49,520 bases of DNA, taken from positions 1 to 49,520 of the forward strand of contig CAYJMF010000027.1 of NCBI GenBank assembly GCA_964370855.1. The letters run 5' to 3'. Under the pieces are notes generated by a model. It was not told the origin of the DNA and did not search any database. It saw only the letters and a list, made by a program, of their open reading frames with translations. Every line of letters begins with the position of its first letter. Position 1 is the first letter of the stretch. This DNA comes from JAKLKS01 sp964370855. GTDB lineage: Bacteria; Planctomycetota; JAJSAM01; JAKLKS01. Positions 22,669 to 30,886 of this stretch are shown here, piece after piece. The translations under genes were made by a program, and so were the position numbers.

Positions 22669-24161
22669 GCGGCGCCGGGATCTCCGTCCTCCTCCCCGCG
22701 GGACTCGCCGCCTCCGCGGTCTTCGTCTACCTGGCGGCCCGGGCCCGCGGGACGGCTCCGCCCCGGGGGGCGGCCCCCTGGGCCATGGTCTTCCTCCTCC
22801 TCGCCTTCGTCCTGCTCCTTCTCCGGCCCCCCGGGGCCCCGTCCCTGCGCGACGGGGCCCCGATCCAGCTGGGGGGGGTCCACCCCGGCACCGTGGTGGG
22901 GCTGCTGGCGGCGGGCATCGGCTTCCTCGCCTGCCTCTTCGCCCGCGACGGGGTCGACCGCCGCGGGGGGAGCCACCTCTTCCACCCCCTTCTCCTCCTC
23001 TCCCTGGCCGGCGCGGCGGGGGCGGCCCTGGCCCGGGACCTCTTCACGGCCTTCGTCATGGTGGAGCTCTCGGCGATCCCCTCCTACGCCCTCGTGGCCT
23101 GGTCCCGCCGGGAGGATCCCGGGGCGGTGCCCGCGGCCCTCAAGTACCTCCTCCAGGGGGTGGCGGGGACGGTCACCGCGCTGGCGGGGCTGGCGTTCCT
23201 CTACCTGCAGGCGGGGACCCTCGACATCGAGAGGCTCCCGGCGGCCCTGCACGGGGCGGAGGCCGTCCCCGTCGCCCTGGGGGCTGCGCTCATCCTCGGA
23301 GGCTACGGCGTGAAGCTCGCCGTGGTCCCCCTGCACACCTGGCTCCCCGACGCCTACGTGCACGCGCCGGCCCCGGTGACGGCGGTGATGGCCGGGGCGA
23401 CCAAGACCGGGGTGCTCGTCGCCCTCTTCCTCAGCCTCTCCGTCCTGCCCGTGGGAGAGGGGGGCGGGGCGGCCCTGCCCGCGGTCCTCGGGGGCCTGCT
23501 CTGCGCCTTCGCCGTGGCCACCATGACCACGGGGAACCTCCTCGCCCTGGGGCAGCGGGACCTCCGCCGGACGCTCGCCTACTCCTCCGTGGCCCAGATG
23601 GGGTACGCGCTGCTCGGCTTCGGGATCGGGCTCCGCTGGGGGGTCGCCGAGGGATTCCGCGCGGGCCTGTTCTACGCCGTCGCCCACGCGGTCATGAAGT
23701 CCGGGGCCTTCCTCGGGGCGGACCTCCTCGCCGCCCGGGCCGGAACGGCGGACCTCCCCTCGATGCGGGGGGCCGGCGCGCGCAGCCCGCTGCTGGGAGC
23801 GGCCTTCGCCGTCATGCTCCTCGGCCTCGTCGGGGTCCCGGCCACGGTCGGCTTCCCCGGGAAGCTGCTGCTGCTGCGCTCCGGCATGGAGGCGGGGGGC
23901 GCCGCGGGAATCGTCCTCGCCCTGGCCCTGGCCGGCAACACCCTGCTCTCCCTCGGCTACTACGCGCCGGCCCTCTCCACGCTCCTGTTCCGCGGCGAGG
24001 GGGCCGCCGGGGGCCCGCCGGCGGCGCCGGTGCCCGCGGGGGCCCTCGCGGCGGTCCTCGTCCTCGCCGCGGCCACCGTCCTCCTGGGGCTCTTCCCCGC
24101 CGCCGTGGACTCGTGGATCCAGATCTCCTCGCACACGCTCGTACCGGGGGGTGCGCCATGA
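22665..24161 (+). CDS. NuoN/MrpD-like antiporter subunit
   Basis: The 498-residue polytopic protein is a third antiporter-like module of the complex. The conserved residues are Glu134 in FVMVELSAIPSYAL, Lys217 in GGYGVKLAVVPLHTWLPDAY and Lys247 in AGATKTGVL, with RTLAYSSVAQMGYALLG later. Its N-terminal two helices and the PSY sequence resemble NuoN/NdhB and MrpD. With the fused double protein upstream this gives three ion-translocating modules, as in complex I. The ATG overlaps the previous stop as ATGA. Confidence 0.9.
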   Translation: MSGAGISVLLPAGLAASAVFVYLAARARGTAPPRGAAPWAMVFLLLAFVLLLLRPPGAPSLRDGAPIQLGGVHPGTVVGLLAAGIGFLACLFARDGVDRRGGSHLFHPLLLLSLAGAAGAALARDLFTAFVMVELSAIPSYALVAWSRREDPGAVPAALKYLLQGVAGTVTALAGLAFLYLQAGTLDIERLPAALHGAEAVPVALGAALILGGYGVKLAVVPLHTWLPDAYVHAPAPVTAVMAGATKTGVLVALFLSLSVLPVGEGGGAALPAVLGGLLCAFAVATMTTGNLLALGQRDLRRTLAYSSVAQMGYALLGFGIGLRWGVAEGFRAGLFYAVAHAVMKSGAFLGADLLAARAGTADLPSMRGAGARSPLLGAAFAVMLLGLVGVPATVGFPGKLLLLRSGMEAGGAAGIVLALALAGNTLLSLGYYAPALSTLLFRGEGAAGGPPAAPVPAGALAAVLVLAAATVLLGLFPAAVDSWIQISSHTLVPGGAP

Positions 24162-24481
24162 CCGGAATCCTCTCCTCCCCCTTCGTGATCTTCGCCGCCG
24201 CCCTGGGCGCGGCCCTGCTGCTCCTCGCCTGGGGGAAGGCGCGGGCCCCGTCGCCGGCCCCGACCCCGGACAAGGTCATGCCCTACATCGGGGGCGAGGC
24301 GGCGGCCCCGTCCACGGCCCGCCCCGGCTACGGGTTCTTCGTCGTCGCCCTCTTCTTCACCCTCCTCCACGTGGCCGCCCTCGTGGCGGCCACGGCCCCC
24401 CCGGGCACGGACCCGCGGGGCCCCCTGGCCTACCTCGCCGTCGCGGCGGCGGCGGTCCTCGCCCTGAGGTGGGAGCGATGA
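24158..24481 (+). CDS. NuoA-like membrane subunit
   Basis: The 107-residue protein has helices at about 8-24, 60-80 and 88-104. The loop DKVMPYIGGEAAAPS followed by GYGFFVVALFFTLLHVAAL mirrors the NuoA/NdhC layout of a PYECG loop followed by the second helix; the usual Cys and acidic helix residue are not kept. Its place next to the NuoB-like gene supports this. NuoA-like proteins are absent from the simplest group 4 hydrogenases, so this hints at a more complex I-like membrane arm. Confidence 0.62.
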   Translation: MTGILSSPFVIFAAALGAALLLLAWGKARAPSPAPTPDKVMPYIGGEAAAPSTARPGYGFFVVALFFTLLHVAALVAATAPPGTDPRGPLAYLAVAAAAVLALRWER

Positions 24482-24957
24482 GGGCCGCGGACCGCCTGAT
24501 GGCCTGGGCGCGGGTCCGCTCCCCGTGGATCACCATCTTCAACAGCGGGGCCTGCAACGCCTGCGACATCGAGGCCATCGCGACCCTCACGCCGCGCTTC
24601 GACGTGGAGCGCCTCGGGATCCTCGCCCGGGGATCCCCCCGCCACGCCGACCTCCTCGTCGTGACGGGGCCCGTGACCCTGCAGCAGGCCCCGCGGCTGC
24701 GCCGCGTGTACGAGCAGATCCCCGAGCCGAAGTACGTCATCGCCCTCGGCGCCTGCGGCGCGGGGGGGGGCGTGTTCCGGGGGTGCTACCACGTGGTGGC
24801 GGGGGTCGACTCGGTGGTCCCCGTCGACCTCTTCGTCGGGGGGTGCCCGCCCCGCCCCGACGAGATCATCGACGGCGTGGCGGCCTGCCTCGCCCTCATG
24901 GCCGAGGACGCCCGGGCCGGGGGGCGGCGGCGGCGGGCGGCGGAGGCGGCGTCGTGA
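24478..24957 (+). CDS. [NiFe] hydrogenase small subunit (NuoB/EchC/HycG-like)
   Basis: The 159-residue protein binds one [4Fe-4S] cluster through Cys26 and Cys29 in GACNACDIE, Cys93 in GACG and Cys123 in GGCPPRP, the four-cysteine pattern of NuoB and the small subunits of group 4 hydrogenases. It lacks a Tat signal, so it works on the cytoplasmic face. It passes electrons between the ferredoxin-like subunit and the Ni-Fe site. Start and stop overlap both neighbours (ATGA before, GTGA after). Confidence 0.93.
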   Translation: MRAADRLMAWARVRSPWITIFNSGACNACDIEAIATLTPRFDVERLGILARGSPRHADLLVVTGPVTLQQAPRLRRVYEQIPEPKYVIALGACGAGGGVFRGCYHVVAGVDSVVPVDLFVGGCPPRPDEIIDGVAACLALMAEDARAGGRRRRAAEAAS

Positions 24958-25487
24958 CCCCCCCCCTGACCGTCGAGGCCGTGGGCGACGCCCTCCGGGG
25001 TCTCGGCGGCGCGGAGCCCGCGGGTGCCCGCCGGGTGCGCTTCCGCGCCGCGCCGGGGCGTCTCCGGGAGGCCCTCGCCGCCGCCGCCGCGGCCCTCCGC
25101 TGCGACCGGTTCATCCAGCTCGCCTCCGTGGACACTGGGCGGGAGATCGAACTGCACTACCACCTGACGGGGGACCACCGCACCGTGGTGAGCGTCGTGG
25201 CGGCGTTCCCGCGGGAGGACCCCCGGGCGCCCACCGTCGCCGATCTCTTCCCCCCGGCGGGGATCCTCGAGCGGCAGGTCCACGACCTCCTCGGCGTGGT
25301 GTTCGAGGGCCACCCGGCCCTCGACCGCATCGTGCTGAACGACCGGTGGCCCGCGGGGGAGCACCCCCTGCGGAAGGACTGGAAGCCCCGGGAGGGCGCC
25401 TTCTACGGCGGCCTCCCGGAGTGTCCCGGGGACGTCCCCGGCGCCGCGGCCCCGCCGCCGGCGGATGGGGAGGAGGGCGCGCCGTGA
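24954..25487 (+). CDS. NuoC-like (30-kDa) hydrogenase subunit
   Basis: The 177-residue soluble protein has the family motif in DLFPPAGILERQVHDLLGVV followed by FEGHPALDRIVLNDRW and HPLRKDW, at about residues 97-145, typical of complex I 30-kDa subunits and of MbhK/EchD-type proteins. It helps hold the large subunit. The C-terminal 30 residues are Gly/Pro/Ala-rich. GTG overlaps the small-subunit stop. Confidence 0.88.
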   Translation: MTPPLTVEAVGDALRGLGGAEPAGARRVRFRAAPGRLREALAAAAAALRCDRFIQLASVDTGREIELHYHLTGDHRTVVSVVAAFPREDPRAPTVADLFPPAGILERQVHDLLGVVFEGHPALDRIVLNDRWPAGEHPLRKDWKPREGAFYGGLPECPGDVPGAAAPPPADGEEGAP

Positions 25488-26668
25488 GCGAGGTACTGAT
25501 CCACGTCGGCCCCCAGCATCCCGCCCTCAAGGAGCCGGTCCACTTCAAGGTCTACGCCGAAGGGGAGGTCATCGTCCGCCTCGAGCTGGACCTCTCCTAC
25601 AACCACCGCGGCATCGAGAAGGCCGCCGAGGGGCGGGACTTCGCGCGCACCATCCCCCTCCTCGAACGGATCTGCGGCATCTGCTCCCACTCCCACGCCA
25701 CGACCTTCACGAAGGGGATCGAGGAGGCCATGGGCCTCGTGATCCCCCCCCGCGCCCGCTGGATCCGCACCGCCGTGGCGGAACTCGAGCGGGTCCACTC
25801 CCACCTGCTCTGGCTCGGCGTGGCGGGCCACGAGGTCGGCTTCAACACGCTCTTCATGTGGTCATGGAGGGATCGCGAGGAGGTGCAGGACGTCCTCGAG
25901 GCGATGACGGGGAACCGGGTCAACTACGGGATCAACGAGGTGGGCGGGGTCCGGCGTGACTTCGGGCCGGAGCTCGTCGCGTCGTCCCTGGAGAGGATCC
26001 GCCCCCTCGCCGACCGCGTCCTCCGGTACGCGGAACTGGTGGAGGGGGAGAGGACCCTGGCGGCCCGCTTCCGCGGGGTCGGCCGGATGACGCGGGAGCA
26101 GGCCCTCGCCTGGGGGGCCGTCGGCCCCACGGCCCGGGCCAGCGGCGTCGACCACGACATCCGCAAGGACGACCCCTACCTCGCCTACGGCGAGATCCCC
26201 TGGAAGGTGATCACCCGGGAGGGCGGGGACGTGTACGCCCGGACCGAGGTCCGCGTGCTGGAACTCATCGAGAGCCTCTCCATGGTCCGCACCTGCCTCG
26301 AGGACCTCCCCCCGGGCCCCGTCCGCGTGAAGGCCCCGAAGACCGCGCCCGCCGCCGAGGTCCTCTCCCGCCTCGAGGCCCCCCGCGGGGAACTCTGCCA
26401 CTTCCTGAGGACCGACGGCTCCGACAGGGTCTCCCGCGTCGACGTCCGCACCCCGACCATGGCCAACTGGACCTCCGTCGCCATGTCCCTCCCCGGCGCC
26501 TTCCTCGCCGACATCCCCATCGTGGTCGCCGCCATCGACCCCTGCCTCTCCTGCACCTCCCGCGTCGCCCTCGCGGACCCCGACGGGAAGGGCCGCGGCA
26601 CCCTGACCTGGGACGAACTGCGGGCGCGCCCCCGCCCCTGCGGCGCGGGCGGGAAGGAGGGACCGTGA
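25484..26668 (+). CDS. group 4 [NiFe] hydrogenase large subunit
   Basis: The 394-residue protein carries both nickel-binding motifs: ERICGICSHSH with Cys64 and Cys67, and DPCLSCTSR with Cys354 and Cys357. These are lost in complex I NuoD, so this is a true hydrogenase. NEVGGVRRDFGPE and HDIRKDDPYLAY are typical of group 4 enzymes. After Arg360 comes a 34-residue tail that fits the removable C-terminal peptide of HycE-type subunits; a matching protease gene lies four genes on. It reduces protons or oxidises H2 on the cytoplasmic side. GTG overlaps the NuoC-like stop. Confidence 0.95.
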   Translation: MSEVLIHVGPQHPALKEPVHFKVYAEGEVIVRLELDLSYNHRGIEKAAEGRDFARTIPLLERICGICSHSHATTFTKGIEEAMGLVIPPRARWIRTAVAELERVHSHLLWLGVAGHEVGFNTLFMWSWRDREEVQDVLEAMTGNRVNYGINEVGGVRRDFGPELVASSLERIRPLADRVLRYAELVEGERTLAARFRGVGRMTREQALAWGAVGPTARASGVDHDIRKDDPYLAYGEIPWKVITREGGDVYARTEVRVLELIESLSMVRTCLEDLPPGPVRVKAPKTAPAAEVLSRLEAPRGELCHFLRTDGSDRVSRVDVRTPTMANWTSVAMSLPGAFLADIPIVVAAIDPCLSCTSRVALADPDGKGRGTLTWDELRARPRPCGAGGKEGP

Positions 26669-27636
26669 GCGGCGCCGCCCTGCTCCTGCACGTGCTGGTC
26701 TTCCCGGGGTTCCTCTTCCTCCTCGTCCTCGCCCTGGCCATGGAGTACGTGGATCGCAAGGCCGTGGCCCTCCTCCAGTCCCGCGTCGGGCCGCCCCCCC
26801 TCCAGCCCCTGGCGGACCTCGTGAAGCTCCTCGGCAAGGAGGTCGTCGAGCCGGCGGGGGCGGACCGCGGGATCCTCGACTTCGCTCCGGCCCTCTCCGT
26901 CGCCGCCGTGGCCACGGCCTTCCTCCACATCCCCGTCCTCGGCCCGAGCCCGCTGGCCTTCGAGGGGGACCTCGTCGTCGTGCTCTACCTCCTGACCTTC
27001 CCCACGGTGGCGGTGATGCTGCTGGGGTGGGCCAGCCGCAACGTCTACGCCGCCGTGGGGGGGCTGCGGGCGGCGACGCAGATGTTCATCTACGAGGTCC
27101 CCCTCTACCTGGCCCTCCTCGGTCCCGCCATCGCCGCGGGGAGCTGGTCGATCTCGCGGATCGTGGAGCACCAGTCCTCCCACCCGTGGTCCGTGGTCTG
27201 GCAGCCCGTCGGCTTCCTCGTCGCCCTCGTGGGGCTCCAGGCGAAGCTCGAGCGCACCCCCTTCGACATCCCCGACGCTGAGACGGAGATCATCGCGGGC
27301 CCCCTGACGGAGGTCTCCGGGAGGCGGCTCGCCCTCGTGGACCTCGCCCGGGACGCCTCCCTGGCGGCGGGCTGCGCCCTCGTGGCGGCGCTCTTCCTCG
27401 GCGGCCCCCTGCCTCCCCCGGGCGCCTCGCTCCCCGTCCCCCCGGCCGTGGAGGGGTTCGCGTGGTTCCTGGTGAAGAGCCTCGCCGTCCTCCTCCTCCT
27501 CTCGGTGGCGCGGGCGGCCACGGCGCGCATCCGCATCGACCAGCTCGACGATTTCGGCTGGAGGACCCTGACCGCGGCGGCCCTCGCCCAGACGGCCCTC
27601 GTCCTGGTCCTCGGCGGCGGAACGGGGGGACCATGA
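26665..27636 (+). CDS. NuoH/HycD/EchB-like membrane anchor subunit
   Basis: The 323-residue protein has about eight helices. EYVDRKAVALLQSRVGPPP near residue 27 and KLERTPFDIPDAETEIIAG at about residues 193-211 are the hallmarks of the NuoH family, whose acidic loop connects the catalytic module to the ion path. Its position after the large subunit is as expected. GTG and stop overlap the neighbours. Confidence 0.94.
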   Translation: MSGAALLLHVLVFPGFLFLLVLALAMEYVDRKAVALLQSRVGPPPLQPLADLVKLLGKEVVEPAGADRGILDFAPALSVAAVATAFLHIPVLGPSPLAFEGDLVVVLYLLTFPTVAVMLLGWASRNVYAAVGGLRAATQMFIYEVPLYLALLGPAIAAGSWSISRIVEHQSSHPWSVVWQPVGFLVALVGLQAKLERTPFDIPDAETEIIAGPLTEVSGRRLALVDLARDASLAAGCALVAALFLGGPLPPPGASLPVPPAVEGFAWFLVKSLAVLLLLSVARAATARIRIDQLDDFGWRTLTAAALAQTALVLVLGGGTGGP

Positions 27637-28007
27637 CCACGCGGAACGTGCTCGCCGAGATGATCCGCTGCCTCGGGAGGGGGCCGGCGACGGTCCGCTG
27701 CCCCGCCGAGAAGCTCCCCGTGCCCCCGGGGTTCCGGGGGCGCGTCGCCCTCTCCGAGGAGCGGTGCATCGGGTGCGGGAAATGCGTCCAGGTCTGCCCC
27801 GCGGGCTGCATCACCATGGTGAAGGACGAGAAGGAGGTGGTGACGAAGGGGAAGACCATCCGGAGGAAGCGGCGGCCGGAGATCCTCGTCTTCCGCTGCA
27901 TCCGCTGCGGCCTCTGCGTCGAGGCCTGCCTCCAGGAGCCGAAGGCCATCGCCATGACGGAGGCGTTCCTCGGGTCCGGCCCGGACAGGTTCCTGGTGGT
28001 CCGGTGA
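27633..28007 (+). CDS. NuoI-like ferredoxin subunit with two [4Fe-4S] clusters
   Basis: The 124-residue protein has two cysteine quartets: Cys45, 48, 51, 55 in CIGCGKCVQVCP and Cys89, 92, 95, 99 in CIRCGLCVEACLQE. The second lacks the usual Pro after the last Cys. A lysine/arginine-rich linker (KTIRRKRR) separates them. It is the electron entry wire of the complex, most likely accepting from ferredoxin. ATG overlaps the NuoH-like stop. Confidence 0.93.
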   Translation: MTTRNVLAEMIRCLGRGPATVRCPAEKLPVPPGFRGRVALSEERCIGCGKCVQVCPAGCITMVKDEKEVVTKGKTIRRKRRPEILVFRCIRCGLCVEACLQEPKAIAMTEAFLGSGPDRFLVVR

Positions 28008-28486
28008 CCCCGGGAGGGGGGCCCGCGGCGCCGGGCGCGGAGGCCGTGGCCGCCTTCCTCCGGGGCGCGCGCCGGATCGCCGTGGTGGGGATCGGGAACC
28101 CCGACCTCCCCGCCGACGCACCCGGGATGGAGGCCGCCGCGGCCCTCGCCTCCCTCGGGCCCCGCTCCGCCGCCGTGTTCCCCGCGGGCACCGTGCCGGA
28201 GTCCGTCACGGGCCCCCTCCGCCGCTACCGCCCCGACCGCGTCCTCCTCGTGGACGCCGCGGCGACGGGGCGGCCCCCGGGAAGCGTGGCCCTGCTGCGG
28301 CGGGGCGACCTGCGGGGCGGGTTCCCCTCCGCGCACGCCCCCTCCCTGGCGATGCTCGTCGCGTTCCTCGAGGAGGACCTCGGCGTCCCCGTGGCCGTGG
28401 CGGGCATCGAATCCGGTCCGGGGTCCCGGGAGGGGGCGGCGCGGGTCGTGGAGGCGGTGATGCGGGCGCGGGGGCGGGGGAGGTGA
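28004..28486 (+). CDS. HycI/HyaD-type hydrogenase maturation endopeptidase
   Basis: The 160-residue protein has the hydrogenase protease pattern: VVGIGNPDLPADAPGMEAA for the first nickel-probing acid, VLLVDAAATG for the second, SAHAPSLAMLV for the histidine, and VAGIESGPGS near the end. The GDDG typical of the first motif reads ADAP here, keeping one Asp. It should remove the C-terminal peptide of the large subunit after nickel insertion. It sits between the structural genes and hypA, with GTGA overlap upstream and 4 bases before hypA. Confidence 0.82.
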   Translation: MTPGGGPAAPGAEAVAAFLRGARRIAVVGIGNPDLPADAPGMEAAAALASLGPRSAAVFPAGTVPESVTGPLRRYRPDRVLLVDAAATGRPPGSVALLRRGDLRGGFPSAHAPSLAMLVAFLEEDLGVPVAVAGIESGPGSREGAARVVEAVMRARGRGR

Positions 28487-28490
28487 CCCC

Positions 28491-28898
28491 GTGCACGAAC
28501 TCGCCTTCGCCGACCGGGTCCTGGACGCCGTGGCGCGGACCGCCCGGGGCGCCGGCGCCGACCGCGTGCTGCGGGTCCGCGTCCGCGTGGGGGCCCTCTC
28601 CTGCCTCTCCCCCGCGGCCCTCGTCTCCGCCTTCGGGCTCCTGACGAGGGGGACGCCCCTCCAGGACTGCGTCCTCGCGGCGGTCCCCGTCCCCGCGGTC
28701 CTCTCCTGCCGGGGGTGCGGGACCCGGCGCGGGGGGACCCTCCTCGACTCCTGCCCCTCCTGCGGGGGGCGCGGCGTGGACATCCTCGAGGGGCGGGAGG
28801 CCTGGATCGAGAGCGTGGAGGTCGACGTGCCGGACCCGGAGCCGCGGGCGGCGCCCCCGGCGGCGCCCCCCGTCGCTCCCGGAAGGAGGCTCCCATGA
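28491..28898 (+). CDS. hypA: hydrogenase nickel insertion protein HypA
   Basis: The 135-residue protein starts with GTG-His-Glu, giving the N-terminal MHE nickel site. The zinc site is CRGC at 73-76 and CPSC at 88-91. HypA hands nickel to the large subunit with HypB. The last 25 residues are a Pro/Ala tail beyond the usual length of about 115. Its stop overlaps hypB as ATGA. Confidence 0.95.
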   Translation: MHELAFADRVLDAVARTARGAGADRVLRVRVRVGALSCLSPAALVSAFGLLTRGTPLQDCVLAAVPVPAVLSCRGCGTRRGGTLLDSCPSCGGRGVDILEGREAWIESVEVDVPDPEPRAAPPAAPPVAPGRRLP

Positions 28899-29557
28899 AG
28901 ACCCGGATCGCGGTGGCACGGCCGATCCTCGAGGAGGACGGGAGGGAGGCCGCGGGCCTCAGGCGAAGGCTCCGGAGGGCCCGCGTCCACGTGCTCAATC
29001 TCATGAGCGGAGCCGGGGCGGGGAAGACGACGCTCCTCGCCCTCACCCTCGCCGGCCTCCGACCCCGCTGGCGGGTCGGGGCCATCGCCGGGGACATCGA
29101 GACCCGGCGGGACGCGGACCGGCTCGAGCGCACCGGGGCCCGCGTCGTCCAGCTCAACACCCACGGCGACTGCCACCTGGAGGTCGCCGCCGTGGCGGGG
29201 GCCCTGGACGAGATCCGGTTCCGCTCCCTGGATGCCGTGTTCGTGGAGAACGTGGGCAACCTCGTCTGCCCGGCGGAGTTCGACATCGGCGAGACGGACC
29301 GGGCCATGATGCTCTCCGTGGCCGAGGGCCACGACAAGCCCGCCAAGTACCCGCTGATGTTCCGCAGCTCCCGGGCGGTGATCCTCTCCAAGATCGACCT
29401 CCTCCCCCACACCGACTTCGACGAGGAGGCGGCCCTGCGGGACGTGCGGGACCTCAACCCCGGGGCGGAGGTCTTCCGCGTGTCCGCGCGGACCGGCGAG
29501 GGCGTGGACGCGTGGATCCGCTGGGTGGACGCCCGGATCCGCGCGGCGAAGGAGTGA
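28895..29557 (+). CDS. hypB: hydrogenase nickel incorporation GTPase HypB
   Basis: The 220-residue GTPase has the P-loop SGAGAGKTT at 38-46, the G-domain metal site Cys93-His94 in NTHGDCHLE with Cys125 in NLVCPAEFDIGE, and SKIDLL for guanine binding. There is no His-rich nickel store at the N-terminus. It drives nickel transfer with HypA. ATG follows GGAAGGAGG, a strong ribosome site inside hypA. Confidence 0.96.
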   Translation: MKTRIAVARPILEEDGREAAGLRRRLRRARVHVLNLMSGAGAGKTTLLALTLAGLRPRWRVGAIAGDIETRRDADRLERTGARVVQLNTHGDCHLEVAAVAGALDEIRFRSLDAVFVENVGNLVCPAEFDIGETDRAMMLSVAEGHDKPAKYPLMFRSSRAVILSKIDLLPHTDFDEEAALRDVRDLNPGAEVFRVSARTGEGVDAWIRWVDARIRAAKE

Positions 29558-29561
29558 GACC

Positions 29562-29792
29562 GTGTGCCTGGGCATCCCGATGCGGCTCGTCCGGGCCGAC
29601 GGCCCCTCCGGGGAGGTGGAACTCGGCGGGGTGCGGAGGGCCGTGCGCCTCGATCTCCTCCCCTCGGCCCGCCCCGGGGACTGGGTGCTGATCCACGCCG
29701 GCTACGCCGTGGCCCCCGTGGACCCGGAGGCGGCGGCGGAGACCCTCGCCCTCCTCGGGGGGGAGGAGGAAGTGCGGGGAGGCGGACCGTGA
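29562..29792 (+). CDS. hypC: hydrogenase assembly chaperone HypC
   Basis: The 76-residue protein begins GTG-Cys-Leu-Gly-Ile-Pro, giving the essential Cys2 after Met1. GDWVLIHAGYAVAPVDPEAA is the conserved C-terminal part. HypC carries the Fe(CN)2CO group with HypD to the large subunit. It starts 4 bases after hypB and overlaps hypD as GTGA. Confidence 0.95.
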   Translation: MCLGIPMRLVRADGPSGEVELGGVRRAVRLDLLPSARPGDWVLIHAGYAVAPVDPEAAAETLALLGGEEEVRGGGP

Positions 29793-30886
29793 CCGCGAAC
29801 CCGGCCGCCGCCTTCCGCGCCGCGGGACCCGTCCGCCGCCTGGCGGAGTCCATCGCCGCCCTGGACCCGGGGAGGCCGGTGCGGGTGATGCACGTGTGCG
29901 GCACCCACGAGGACGCCCTCTGCCGCTTCGGCCTCCGCGACCTTCTCCCCCCCTGGCTCCGCCTCGTGGCGGGGCCCGGCTGTCCCGTGTGCGTCTGCCC
30001 CGCGAAGGAGATCGATCTGGCCGCGCGGCTCTCCCTGGAGAAGGGGGTCGTGGTCGCCGCCTTCGGGGACGTCCATCGCGTTCCGGCGCGGCTCTCCCTC
30101 GCCGCCGCCCGCACACTGGGCGGGGACTGCCGGGTGGTCTACTCCGTGGAGGACGCCCTGCGCATCGCCGTGGAGGAGCCCGCGCGGGAGGTCGTCTTCC
30201 ACGCCGTGGGCTTCGAGACGACGGCCTGCACCACCGCCGCCGCCCTCCGGCGGGGCGTACCCCGCAACTTCACCATCCTCCCCTCCCACCGCACCGTGCC
30301 CGCGGCCCTCGAGGCCCTGCTGGTGCCCGGGAGGACCGCCCCCGACGGCCTCCTCCTCCCGGGCCACGTCGCCGCCGTCGCCGGCTACGCCGGCTGCGCC
30401 CCCCTCGCCCGGCGCCTGCGCATCCCCATGGCCGTGGCGGGCTTCGAGCCCGTGGACCTGCTCCTCGCCACCCTCTGGGTGGCGGAGCGCATCGCCCGCT
30501 CAGGGGCGCCGCGGGAGATCCACAACGCCTACGGCCGCTCCGTCCGCAGGGAGGGGAACCGGGAGGCGCGCCGGGCCCTGGAGGAGGTCTTCGAGCCCTG
30601 CGACGCCGACTGGCGGGGCCTCGGATCGATCCCCGGGTCCGGGCTCCGCCTCCGGCCCCGCTTCGAGGGGCTCGACGCCCGGGTGCGCTTCGACCGGGGC
30701 CCCGACCCGACGGTGGAGGACGCGGTCCCGGGCTGCCGCTGCGGGGAGGTGCTCCTCGGCACCGCGGAGCCCGAGGACTGCCCCCTGTTCGGGACCGCCT
30801 GCACGCCGGAGGCGCCGCGGGGGGCCTGCATGGTCGCCTTCGAGGGGACCTGCCATGCACGCCACCGGGCGGGGAGGGCGCCGTGA
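29789..30886 (+). CDS. hypD: hydrogenase Fe-ligand assembly protein HypD
   Basis: The 365-residue protein has VCGTHE (Cys37), GPGCPVCVCP (Cys65, Cys68 and an extra Cys70 where Thr is usual), GFETT, and a C-terminal cysteine cluster in CRCGEVLLGTAEPEDCPLFG and GACMVAFEGTC for the [4Fe-4S] centre. It assembles the Fe(CN)2CO unit with HypC and receives cyanide from HypE. GTG overlaps hypC. Confidence 0.95.
   Translation: MTANPAAAFRAAGPVRRLAESIAALDPGRPVRVMHVCGTHEDALCRFGLRDLLPPWLRLVAGPGCPVCVCPAKEIDLAARLSLEKGVVVAAFGDVHRVPARLSLAAARTLGGDCRVVYSVEDALRIAVEEPAREVVFHAVGFETTACTTAAALRRGVPRNFTILPSHRTVPAALEALLVPGRTAPDGLLLPGHVAAVAGYAGCAPLARRLRIPMAVAGFEPVDLLLATLWVAERIARSGAPREIHNAYGRSVRREGNREARRALEEVFEPCDADWRGLGSIPGSGLRLRPRFEGLDARVRFDRGPDPTVEDAVPGCRCGEVLLGTAEPEDCPLFGTACTPEAPRGACMVAFEGTCHARHRAGRAP

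Noticed and set aside
25484..26668. Large subunit as complex I NuoD
   Set aside because: Both CxxC nickel motifs (CGIC and CLSC) are intact, and a protease and all hyp genes follow, so it is a hydrogenase.
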